DNA of 20,376 nucleotides from a virus: positions 1 to 20,376 of IMG/VR virus record IMGVR_UViG_3300042445_001555; one strand, written 5' to 3'. Position 1 is the first letter of the stretch, and the number at the start of each line of letters is the position of its first letter. The translations under genes were made by a program, and so were the position numbers. Below, in pieces: positions 1-4,316 of the stretch. The notes under the pieces were generated by a model. The model saw nothing but the letters and a program-made list of their open reading frames with translations. It was not told where the DNA came from and made no database searches.

Positions 1-152
1 GAATTGTTTGTTTACAAGGAGATATTGTTGTTTTTAACGGTACAGATGATGGAATCGTTGAGTTAGAAGGGATAGAGGGATGGTGTGAAGGAATAGAATT
101 ATCTTTTACCCCAAAAATAGTAGCAGAGCATTTCAAAGTTAAATTGGTTTAG
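1..152 (+). CDS. 3' end of an unknown small protein (5' truncated by window)
   Basis: An open frame enters from the left edge (codons in phase with position 3) and ends at TAG 150-152, leaving about 49 residues. The visible part contains GDIVVFNGTDDGIVELEG and ends in FKVKLV. It is acidic, rich in beta-branched residues, and reads like a small globular beta-rich domain. I do not recognise a family. The next gene starts 59 nt later behind its own leader, so this one probably ends a separate transcript. The frame is real in the sense that it is open to the edge and has the same composition as its neighbours, but the start is not visible. Confidence 0.6.
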   Translation, partial: IVCLQGDIVVFNGTDDGIVELEGIEGWCEGIELSFTPKIVAEHFKVKLV

Positions 153-166
153 GCAAAACAAATCGT

Positions 167-174
167 TACATTTA
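167..174 (+). promoter_or_regulatory. TACATTTA promoter-like box before the AT-hook-like gene
   Basis: TACATTTA lies 45 nt upstream of the ATG at 212. It resembles the Bacteroidota -7 element TAnnTTTG, and a TTG lies about 20 nt upstream (144-146), a plausible -33 spacing. It belongs to a family of similar boxes before genes at 574, 972, 1290, 1523, 2265 and 2876. Promoter function is inferred. Confidence 0.4.
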
Positions 175-211
175 CATCACACAAATATTAAAAACAAAAA
201 AAATAAAGGTT

Positions 212-508
212 ATGTCAAGTAAAAAAACAGTAAACACAGTAGAAACAACAGTAAGTAAAAGTGAAAAACGTGGTCGTCCGGCAGTTGAGGGATCAGCTCG
301 TCAAGCGAAACTAGCAGCTCGTGCGGCTAGAGTAGCAGCAGGTGGTTCGGTAGAGAGAGGTCGCCCGTCAAACCCAACCAGCGCTCGTCAGGCTCGTTTA
401 GCCGCACAGGCGGAAAGGGTATCTCGTGGGATCGATATTAAGGTAGGTCGCCCAAAAGGTAGTAAGGCTGTTGTAACAACGGAAGTTGTTGAGGCAGTAG
501 AAGCGTAA
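212..508 (+). CDS. Small basic repeat protein with AT-hook-like GRP motifs
   Basis: The 98-aa protein contains three evenly spaced glycine-arginine-proline motifs: RGRP at 20-23, RGRP at 49-52 and VGRPKGSK at 78-85. They are exactly 29 residues apart. Between them are two copies of a unit with SARQA(K/R)LAA and A.RV, predicted helical and rich in Ala and Arg. GRP cores flanked by basic residues are typical of AT-hooks, which bind the minor groove of AT-rich DNA, so a DNA-binding or nucleoid-associated role is plausible. The last 15 residues are acidic and valine-rich. The start lies in a purine-rich leader with no strong Shine-Dalgarno match. A perfect 9-bp hairpin follows the stop. The DNA-binding function is inferred from motif shape only. 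Confidence 0.7.
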   Translation: MSSKKTVNTVETTVSKSEKRGRPAVEGSARQAKLAARAARVAAGGSVERGRPSNPTSARQARLAAQAERVSRGIDIKVGRPKGSKAVVTTEVVEAVEA

Positions 509-516
509 TTTTTTAA

Positions 517-545
517 GTACGGGATTGGCAAAGCTGATCCCGTAC
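517..545 (+). terminator. Hairpin after the AT-hook-like gene
   Basis: GTACGGGAT (517-525) pairs perfectly with ATCCCGTAC (537-545) around an 11-nt loop. It begins 8 nt after the stop of the preceding gene and is preceded by a T-run (509-514). No T-tract follows; instead the TACATTTA box of the next gene overlaps the 3' arm. It may act as a terminator, a 3'-end stabiliser or part of the next promoter. Confidence 0.5.
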
Positions 546-550
546 ATTTA
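543..550 (+). promoter_or_regulatory. TACATTTA box before the 120-aa gene
   Basis: TACATTTA lies 31 nt before the ATG at 574 and is followed by AAACCAAAAAATTA, a weaker form of the leader seen before 1290, 1523 and 2265. It overlaps the 3' arm of the preceding hairpin. Confidence 0.4.
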
Positions 551-573
551 TTCAAACCAAAAAATTATTTTTT

Positions 574-936
574 ATGACTAAGAAACAAACGCTAGAATTA
601 TTAGAAAAACAAATGCCGTCTTTTTATTCACTGGATCAGGTGATTGAATTAATAAAAGGTATTGAGGTGGGAAGTGTTATTGATGTGAATGATTTGTATA
701 AAGAAATTAAGGTACATCTTGAGGAGAATATCGATCAGATGGATAGTGAGGAAGCCATTGATTTTAGCTCAGCTGAGTTCAGTTTGAATTATAATGAGGT
801 ATCACTGGATGACGTAAAGATTGATTCACGTGAAATAACTAGTAGAGCGTGTTACGGATTAACTGATCTGATTGAGGGGTATATTGAGCGTATGAGCGAC
901 ATGGAGGAAGATGCCGTTGAGGAGGCACAAGCATAA
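574..936 (+). CDS. Acidic protein of unknown function
   Basis: The protein has 120 residues and is strongly acidic, with clusters such as HLEENIDQMDSEEAIDF in the middle and MEEDAVEEAQA at the C terminus. It appears mostly helical, with a possible beta hairpin around residues 67-85. There is one cysteine, no signal peptide and no membrane segment. I do not recognise the family. The high negative charge is common in small early phage proteins that bind host enzymes or mimic DNA, but nothing in the sequence identifies a target. The start is the first ATG after the TACATTTA/ACCAAA leader. It is a single-gene unit: the stop is followed directly by the leader of the next gene. Confidence 0.65.
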   Translation: MTKKQTLELLEKQMPSFYSLDQVIELIKGIEVGSVIDVNDLYKEIKVHLEENIDQMDSEEAIDFSSAEFSLNYNEVSLDDVKIDSREITSRACYGLTDLIEGYIERMSDMEEDAVEEAQA

Positions 937-940
937 TCAT

Positions 941-949
941 TACATTCAC
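941..949 (+). promoter_or_regulatory. TACATTCAC leader box before the 67-aa gene
   Basis: TACATTCAC followed by ATCAACCAAAAA lies 31 nt before the ATG at 972. It matches the leader family (TACATTCACGTTAACCAA) with changes in the middle. A TTG at 917-919 is about 21 nt upstream. Confidence 0.45.
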
Positions 950-971
950 ATCAACCAAAAACATTAATCAC

Positions 972-1175
972 ATGGAAAGAATTATTACGGCACTAGATGA
1001 GTTCATCACCAGCAGAATACCAACCGCCATTTATGGAATACCATTACGGGGCGAGCGATTAGATAAACCCACATTCAGAACCACTCACCCGAAACAACAG
1101 GTGGATGAATTTAAGTGGTGTAAGGAATTTCGAGTGGGTAGTCTCCACAAAGTGGATCAACACGTATATTTTTAA
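972..1175 (+). CDS. Small protein of unknown function
   Basis: The 67-aa frame starts at the ATG placed at the standard distance after the repeated leader, which is the main reason to accept it. The product begins MERIITALDEFITSRIPTAI and then becomes basic, with KWCKEFRVGSLHKVDQHVYF at the end. It has one cysteine and no membrane segment. No family is recognised. A hairpin at 1209-1233 lies 34 nt after the stop. It could be a genuine small phage protein or a decayed one; the leader favours the former. Confidence 0.5.
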   Translation: MERIITALDEFITSRIPTAIYGIPLRGERLDKPTFRTTHPKQQVDEFKWCKEFRVGSLHKVDQHVYF

Positions 1176-1208
1176 ATCGGTTCATACTTTTAATTTTTAA
1201 TGGTTAAC

Positions 1209-1233
1209 GGGGCGGTGTTTCTACACCAGCCCC
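1209..1233 (+). terminator. Hairpin between the 67-aa and 58-aa genes
   Basis: GGGGC (1209-1213) pairs with GCCCC (1229-1233), and GGTGT (1214-1218) with ACACC (1223-1227). There is a single A bulge at 1228 and a TTCT tetraloop. The stem is 10 GC-rich base pairs in an intergenic gap. A T-tract is lacking, but the position suggests a transcript end. Confidence 0.5.
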
Positions 1234-1261
1234 TCCCTTATGCCTGGCACTACCCTCATCG

Positions 1262-1270
1262 TACATTCAC
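1262..1270 (+). promoter_or_regulatory. TACATTCAC leader box before the gene at 1290
   Basis: This is a full copy of the leader TACATTCACGTTAACCAA, followed by AAATTAAAAT and the ATG at 1290. The box starts 28 nt before the start codon. It is one of three near-identical copies (also 1492 and 2236). Confidence 0.55.
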
Positions 1271-1289
1271 GTTAACCAAAAATTAAAAT

Positions 1290-1466
1290 ATGAAATTATA
1301 TATTATTAAATGTTACAATAAAGCCGGATACCCAATAGGGGATTACCACGTAGTAGCTTCAAGTGAACGTAAAGCTAAAGCCGCGTTAAAAGTAGATGAA
1401 CGATGTGTAGGGTGGATAGGTAAGATGATGGTTGAATATGTATTAACAATAATAATAACCGATTAA
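1290..1466 (+). CDS. Small protein of unknown function (58 aa)
   Basis: The frame begins at the ATG immediately after the repeated leader and ends at TAA 1464-1466. The product starts MKLYIIKCYNKAGYPIGDYH, followed by a helical, lysine- and alanine-rich stretch (SSERKAKAALKVDE) and ends VLTIIITD. The layout (beta strand, helix, beta strand) suggests a compact alpha/beta mini-domain. The start is well supported by leader spacing. No function is assigned. Confidence 0.6.
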   Translation: MKLYIIKCYNKAGYPIGDYHVVASSERKAKAALKVDERCVGWIGKMMVEYVLTIIITD

Positions 1467-1491
1467 ATGTGACGAGGCAGAACATCAATCA

Positions 1492-1500
1492 TACATTCAC
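1492..1500 (+). promoter_or_regulatory. TACATTCAC leader box before the gene at 1523
   Basis: TACATTCACGTTAACCAA followed by ATAATTAAAATAT, 31 nt before the ATG. It is nearly identical to the copies at 1262 and 2236. Confidence 0.55.
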
Positions 1501-1522
1501 GTTAACCAAATAATTAAAATAT

Positions 1523-1789
1523 ATGACACCAAGACAAATGAAAGAATTAGAAAGACAAGCGGATGTAATCGAGGCAGCTGCTACAGTAAAGAACCGTTTA
1601 AAAGTAACTGACCTGAAACCAGGGTACAGTGTATTCGGGAACAAGGGTAACGTGTGGAGTAATACAGCCCACATCTATGAGTCGGGTAAGGGGAACATGT
1701 GTGGGACACCTGCCCTAAGTACTAACTGGGCTCGAATCGAGGAAGTAGAGTACATCGGATGTCCTGGATGTCTAGCTGCCTACAGGTAA
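1523..1789 (+). CDS. Small putative zinc-binding protein
   Basis: The 88-aa protein has a charged N-terminal helix (MTPRQMKELERQADVIEAAA), a central beta-rich part, and a likely metal-binding pattern: H50, C60, then C80-P-G-C83 near the C terminus. The shape HIYESGK..MCG..STNW...VEYIGCPGC resembles short zinc-ribbon-like proteins of phages and plasmids, in which His plus three Cys could hold one zinc ion. Zinc binding is inferred from spacing alone. The start is set by the upstream leader. After the stop comes a hairpin (1813-1833) and then a region without genes, so this is the last gene of its unit. Confidence 0.65.
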   Translation: MTPRQMKELERQADVIEAAATVKNRLKVTDLKPGYSVFGNKGNVWSNTAHIYESGKGNMCGTPALSTNWARIEEVEYIGCPGCLAAYR

Positions 1790-1812
1790 TCAAATAAATG
1801 AATGATTAAGTA

Positions 1813-1833
1813 GCCGGTGAGTAATTCATCGGC
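1813..1833 (+). terminator. Hairpin after the zinc-ribbon-like gene
   Basis: GCCGGTGA (1813-1820) pairs with TCATCGGC (1826-1833) around GTAAT, with one G-T wobble. The 3' part, CATCGGCCATCTTACT (1827-1842), is repeated exactly at 2468-2483 in a second hairpin. It lies 24 nt after the stop. Confidence 0.5.
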
Positions 1834-1864
1834 CATCTTACTTGGAGTATGGGATCCAGAGCCG

Positions 1865-1873
1865 TATATTTAT
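1865..1873 (+). promoter_or_regulatory. TATATTTAT late-type box in front of a gene-free structured region
   Basis: The same nonamer is found before the genes at 5041, 5778, 7112 and 20007. Here no gene follows; instead a long stem begins at 1880, six nucleotides after the box, about where transcription would be expected to start. Confidence 0.5.
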
Positions 1874-1879
1874 CCTCAC

Positions 1880-2232
1880 AGACGCCAGCCGGTCACCTTC
1901 ACCATTGCTGCTTTAACACCTACAATATGAAGACCGTGCTCGGCGTCTCCCCTAATCCTCACATATGTATGGACGTTAAAGCACAATGATGAAGTATACT
2001 CTACTCACATTATCAGCCGACAGAAAACACAATCACTAAATTCATCTGTAATGATGGACGTCACCCTAGGATATGGGCGCCTGGGAATTGATGGGACTCA
2101 CCCGATGAGTTCACCCGCGTTAGACATACTGCACCTGCGACGCAGTACTAGTTCCGCGGGCGCTAGTTCTCTGCTCCAGCTCATAATGAATATAACCGCA
2201 CTCACCATTCACCGTGTGGGTCAGAACCCACA
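1880..2232 (+). ncRNA. Candidate structured noncoding RNA with a pseudoknot
   Basis: The region from 1790 to 2264 has no credible gene. From 1880 it can fold as follows. P1: 1880-1894 pairs with 1932-1948 (15 bp, single-base bulges at 1937 and 1941). A pseudoknot joins the P1 loop, TGCTTTAAC (1909-1917), with GTTAAAGCA (1975-1983), 9 perfect base pairs. Smaller helices follow: 1988-1993/2041-2046, 2064-2070/2080-2085 (bulge at 2067), 2094-2100/2106-2112, 2127-2132/2142-2147 and 2147-2151/2163-2167 (these last two compete at one base). A hairpin at 2215-2232 ends it. A TATATTTAT box lies just upstream. Base composition is clearly more GC-rich than the virion genes. I know no named RNA family that matches. 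The exact ends and its existence as a transcript are inferred. Confidence 0.5.
2215..2232 (+). terminator. Hairpin at the end of the structured region
   Basis: TGTGGGT (2215-2221) pairs perfectly with ACCCACA (2226-2232) around CAGA. It is followed by the TACATTCAC box of the next gene after three bases. It could terminate the candidate RNA. Confidence 0.5.
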
Positions 2233-2235
2233 GCG

Positions 2236-2244
2236 TACATTCAC
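2236..2244 (+). promoter_or_regulatory. TACATTCAC leader box before the gene at 2265
   Basis: TACATTCACGTTAACCAA followed by ATAATTAAGAC, 29 nt before the ATG. It is nearly identical to the copies at 1262 and 1492. Confidence 0.55.
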
Positions 2245-2264
2245 GTTAACCAAATAATTAAGAC

Positions 2265-2429
2265 ATGAACGTAAATTTTAAAGTTAGCAGCGAAACCAAT
2301 TACCAACACCCAGTAACAGGTGCTGAGTGGAGTAAAGAACAGTACGACGAGTACATCAAGTGGGAAGATAGCCGGTACGAGGTGACTTGTGGGGGCGAGT
2401 GTTATGGGTGTGAGAAATGTGAGGGCTAA
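2265..2429 (+). CDS. Cys-rich mini-protein (54 aa)
   Basis: The frame starts at the ATG placed after the repeated leader and ends at TAA 2427-2429. The product begins MNVNFKVSSETNYQHP, continues with an acidic aromatic stretch (EWSKEQYDEYIKWED), and ends in a dense cysteine cluster, C42-x3-C46-x2-C49-x2-C52. Such spacing suits one bound zinc ion or a redox or metal-cluster site, but no named family is recognised. It is a single-gene unit with its own leader, followed 18 nt later by a strong hairpin (2448-2477). Too short for many gene finders. Confidence 0.6.
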   Translation: MNVNFKVSSETNYQHPVTGAEWSKEQYDEYIKWEDSRYEVTCGGECYGCEKCEG

Positions 2430-2447
2430 TTACCCGATATAAAGTGA

Positions 2448-2477
2448 ATGGCCGGTGGAATAAAATCCATCGGCCAT
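2448..2477 (+). terminator. Strong hairpin after the Cys-rich mini-protein
   Basis: ATGGCCGGTGG (2448-2458) pairs with CCATCGGCCAT (2467-2477) around AATAAAAT: 11 bp with one G-T wobble. It shares GCCGGTG and the exact 16-mer CATCGGCCATCTTACT with the hairpin at 1813-1833, so both are copies of one element. No T-tract follows. Confidence 0.55.
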
Positions 2478-2480
2478 CTT

Positions 2481-2810
2481 ACTCCCCGCGAGGATAATCC
2501 ACCGGTAAAAGGAGGATCGCGTGGGTGAGAAAGCCAGTGGGTGAGAGAGCGCGTGTGAGGATCTCCAGGATCTTCCTCGGGATCGGGACGCGCGCGGCCG
2601 ATAGCGGTGTGGTAGCGGGATGGTGGCGGAATGCTCCCACGCCAATCGCGGTCCATCGACGGGGTGATGGTGCGCACAAAAAAATGCGACCAATTCACAG
2701 CACGCACACACCCTTTCACCATCGACAGTATATACGCATATCCCCCACAACGCAACCACAAATCCCAAAATAACCCTTTCGCCCACAACTCATAAAGCCG
2801 CAAAATCTCC
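2481..2810 (+). other. GC-rich gene-free island with nested helices
   Basis: About 126 of the 200 bases in 2481-2680 are G or C by hand count, far above the AT-rich genes around it. Frames are open on both strands in several phases, as expected for stop-poor GC-rich DNA, and none has a leader or a convincing protein. Helices are visible: GGAC(g)CGCG (2586-2594) with CGCGGTCC (2647-2654), enclosing GTGGTAGC (2609-2616) with GCTCCCAC (2633-2640, one mismatch). GATGGTG (2666-2672) can also pair with CACCATC (2717-2723). There is a partial tandem repeat of GTGGGTGAGA around 2520-2548. It may encode an RNA, on either strand, or be foreign DNA. After 2690 the DNA turns into an A/C-rich stretch with no further signal until the promoter box at 2850. 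Confidence 0.35.
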
Positions 2811-2849
2811 TCTACAACAATTTTTTGGGGTAAGGCAAGATATATACGT

Positions 2850-2857
2850 TACATTTA
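2850..2857 (+). promoter_or_regulatory. TACATTTA box before the small-gene operon
   Basis: TACATTTA lies 26 nt before the ATG at 2876 and is preceded by GATATATACGT. It is probably the start of the transcript for the tight gene run 2876-4310. Confidence 0.4.
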
Positions 2858-2875
2858 TTATATAAAAAATAAATT

Positions 2876-3070
2876 ATGCTATTACTATTAACATATTGGA
2901 TATTAACAACAATATATGGTGTGTATTGGTTAATTAAAAATCCATCAAGATTTGATGATAAAGAAGATTTTTCAATACTAGATGTACTTGCAAATGTATT
3001 TCCTGCTTTATTATTATCTTGGATAATAATTCCAATGTTTATATTAGGATCAATAAAATTTAAAAGATAA
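2876..3070 (+). CDS. Small membrane protein, two predicted transmembrane segments
   Basis: The 64-aa protein has a hydrophobic N-terminal segment (residues 1-20, LLLLTYWILTTIYGVYWLI), a short charged loop (KNPSRFDDKEDF, about 22-33) and a second hydrophobic segment (about 38-58, including ALLLSWIIIPMFILG), and ends in basic IKFKR. Both ends probably face the same side, giving a helical hairpin in the inner membrane. This shape suits a small phage membrane protein, possibly a holin or an antiholin, but nothing proves that and no lysis gene is adjacent. It starts the run of genes joined by the junction AAATAAATTATG, and the next gene follows after 3 nt. Confidence 0.6.
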   Translation: MLLLLTYWILTTIYGVYWLIKNPSRFDDKEDFSILDVLANVFPALLLSWIIIPMFILGSIKFKR

Positions 3071-3073
3071 ATT

Positions 3074-3337
3074 ATGCAAACAGCAGTAGAATGGTTAATA
3101 AATGAATTAGTAGAATTAGATAAACTATTAGATGGTAGACGTAAGAATGAAGATGCTACTGTTTTTAAACTTCCACCCGATAAATTATATGAACGAGCCA
3201 AACAAATGGAGAAAGAGCAAATAATAGATGCTATGGAAAAAACTGCAATGTATGTATCAGCAGCTTTAATAGATAAAGAAATAGGTAAAATGACTTTTGA
3301 AGATTTATACAACCAAACCTATAACCAAAACAAATAA
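3074..3337 (+). CDS. Paralogue 1 of the M-x-TA...YNQTYNQNK small-protein family
   Basis: The 87-aa protein begins MQTAVEWLINELVELDKLL and ends FEDLYNQTYNQNK. In the middle is RAKQMEKEQIIDAMEKT, a motif also present in the two other copies (3341-3565 and 3680-3901) as LEREQIINA and KEEKEQIIKAVEDT. It looks like a short helical protein with a charged coiled-coil centre and a conserved tyrosine/asparagine tail. I recall similar short proteins as common in phages and contigs of Flavobacteria-like hosts, with no known function. The start follows the junction AAATTATG, 3 nt after the previous stop. The three tandem copies show gene duplication with strong divergence at the N-terminal half. Confidence 0.65.
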   Translation: MQTAVEWLINELVELDKLLDGRRKNEDATVFKLPPDKLYERAKQMEKEQIIDAMEKTAMYVSAALIDKEIGKMTFEDLYNQTYNQNK

Positions 3338-3340
3338 ATT

Positions 3341-3565
3341 ATGAGAACAGCAATGCAAATATTAATTGAATCTTTAAAGTTTAGAAGATATAGAGAAAAA
3401 GATGATTCTAGATATGTAATTTATAATATAGCTATATTAGTTGCAGAAGATTTGCTTGAACTTGAAAGAGAGCAAATAATAAATGCCCATGGACTTAGGT
3501 ATTCAGATATTACAGAAGAAACGGTAAAGGGAGAAGAATATTACAACCAAACCTATAATAAATAA
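3341..3565 (+). CDS. Paralogue 2 of the M-x-TA...YNQTYN family
   Basis: The 74-aa protein begins MRTAMQILIESLKF and ends KGEEYYNQTYNK. It has the shared central motif LELEREQIINAHG. It is closest to the third copy in its tail (GEEYYNQTYN). It starts 3 nt after the previous stop and is followed by the tRNA-like element only 6 nt after its own stop, so gene and tRNA-like RNA are probably cut from the same transcript. Confidence 0.65.
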   Translation: MRTAMQILIESLKFRRYREKDDSRYVIYNIAILVAEDLLELEREQIINAHGLRYSDITEETVKGEEYYNQTYNK

Positions 3566-3571
3566 CCCAAT

Positions 3572-3663
3572 AGTCAGGTGGCGGAATGGTAGACGCTAGT
3601 TAACAGACAGAGAGATAAAAGGAATGGTTTACTCTCATATAGGTTCGAATCCTGTCCTGACTA
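3572..3663 (+). tRNA. tRNA-Leu-like element, anticodon arm not resolvable
   Basis: The acceptor stem is perfect: AGTCAGG (3572-3578) with CCTGACT (3656-3662), with discriminator A at 3663 and no encoded CCA. The D arm is GCG-GAATGGTAGA-CGC (3581-3596), a typical Leu form. The T arm has a 5-bp stem (3639-3643/3651-3655) and the canonical loop TTCGAAT. The long middle, as in class II tRNAs, holds a hairpin GAGAG-A-TAAA / TTTA-CTCTC (3610-3636). Only 13 nt (3597-3609) lie between the D arm and this hairpin, too few for a 17-nt anticodon arm, and no 5-bp anticodon stem forms in any register I tried. It may be a degenerate tRNA, an unusual fold or a tRNA mimic. Identity is inferred from the D arm and discriminator only. 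Confidence 0.6.
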
Positions 3664-3679
3664 CTAAAACAAATAAGTT

Positions 3680-3901
3680 ATGAAAACAGCAATGCAAGAA
3701 TTATGGGATTACATAGATGCTAATTACCATGAAGATACTTTTAATCTTTACGATGCAAAAGAGGTTTCACTTAAAGAAGAAAAAGAGCAGATAATTAAAG
3801 CAGTAGAAGATACTCGTAGTAATATAGTTCCAAAAATGTTTATAAAAGAAAATTTAAGTGGAGAAGAGTATTATAATCAAACCTATAACCAAAATAAATA
3901 A
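3680..3901 (+). CDS. Paralogue 3 of the M-x-TA...YNQTYNQNK family
   Basis: The 73-aa protein begins MKTAMQELWDYIDANYHED, carries the shared motif EEKEQIIKAVEDT and ends SGEEYYNQTYNQNK. It lies 16 nt after the tRNA-like element and starts at the junction AAATAAGTTATG. Like its paralogues it is probably a short helical protein of unknown function. The tail is also conserved at DNA level (GAAGAGTATTATAATCAAACC against GAAGAATATTACAACCAAACC in copy 2), which could support recombination between copies. Confidence 0.65.
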   Translation: MKTAMQELWDYIDANYHEDTFNLYDAKEVSLKEEKEQIIKAVEDTRSNIVPKMFIKENLSGEEYYNQTYNQNK

Positions 3902-3904
3902 ATT

Positions 3905-4120
3905 ATGAAAGAAATACTTGAAAATATATTTGACAAAAAGATTGAGCATATTACTTTTAATCAGTCGGTGAGATATACGAAACAGAGGATTGGTATATAT
4001 CCTAAGCAATATACAGAAGTAGATTCCGAAGAACCTACCTATGTTATTAAATTTCTTGATGGGTCAATAGATGAATTAAATTTAAGTGAATTAATAGTAA
4101 AAATATTTAATTATAAATAA
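3905..4120 (+). CDS. Small protein of unknown function (71 aa)
   Basis: The protein begins MKEILENIFDKKIEHITFNQ, has a basic middle (YTKQRIGIYPKQY) and an acidic C-terminal half ending VKIFNYK. Alternating hydrophobic residues (YVIKFLDGSIDELNLSELIVKIF) suggest a beta hairpin followed by a helix. It starts 3 nt after the preceding stop with the same AAATAAATTATG junction and belongs to the same transcript. Family not recognised. Confidence 0.55.
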   Translation: MKEILENIFDKKIEHITFNQSVRYTKQRIGIYPKQYTEVDSEEPTYVIKFLDGSIDELNLSELIVKIFNYK

Positions 4121-4133
4121 AAACAAATAAGTT

Positions 4134-4310
4134 ATGAATAAACAAGTAATCACAGACATGTTTTTGACCAAAGAAGCTATGCTACTACACGTCAAAAATA
4201 TTAGGGAAAAACAAGCCGCCGAATATGGCTTATCACTAGAGCAATACGAACACGCTATTGTTAGCGGTTCCGTCATTACTCCACTTCCACCCACACCTCC
4301 AAAACCCTAA
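4134..4310 (+). CDS. Small protein with a proline-rich tail (58 aa)
   Basis: The frame starts at ATG 4134 with the standard junction AAATAAGTTATG and ends at TAA 4308-4310. The product begins MNKQVITDMFLTKEAMLLHV, has a helical charged centre (KNIREKQAAEYGLSLEQYEH) and ends with a proline-rich tail, TPLPPTPPKP. No family is recognised. The conserved start junction and close packing (13 nt before, 6 nt after) support a real gene. Confidence 0.55.
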   Translation: MNKQVITDMFLTKEAMLLHVKNIREKQAAEYGLSLEQYEHAIVSGSVITPLPPTPPKP

Positions 4311-4316
4311 TACGCA

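Noticed and set aside
1489-1674. 61-aa minus-strand frame
   Set aside because: Antisense to the leader and first half of the zinc-ribbon-like gene, with no own signal.
2051-2257. 68-aa + frame across the structured region
   Set aside because: It lacks a leader, reads through the hairpin at 2215-2232 and into the promoter/leader repeat of the next gene (its last residues are the translated repeat), and covers several RNA helices.
2520-2548. GTGGGTGAGA repeated twice, considered as the start of a repeat array or CRISPR
   Set aside because: Only two imperfect copies, 17 nt apart, with no further units; no CRISPR-like repeats anywhere in the window.
2426-2803. Long open frames on the minus strand and a + frame (2525-2773) in the GC-rich island
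   Set aside because: Several phases are open at once, as expected from stop-poor GC-rich DNA. Products are Arg/His/Pro-rich without domain-like structure, one - frame runs back into the preceding hairpin and gene, and none has the leader used by every small gene nearby.
2812-3312. 166-aa minus-strand frame
   Set aside because: It is antisense to two well-supported + genes (2876-3070 and 3074-3337) and covers their promoter. It is a mirror of their codon pattern.
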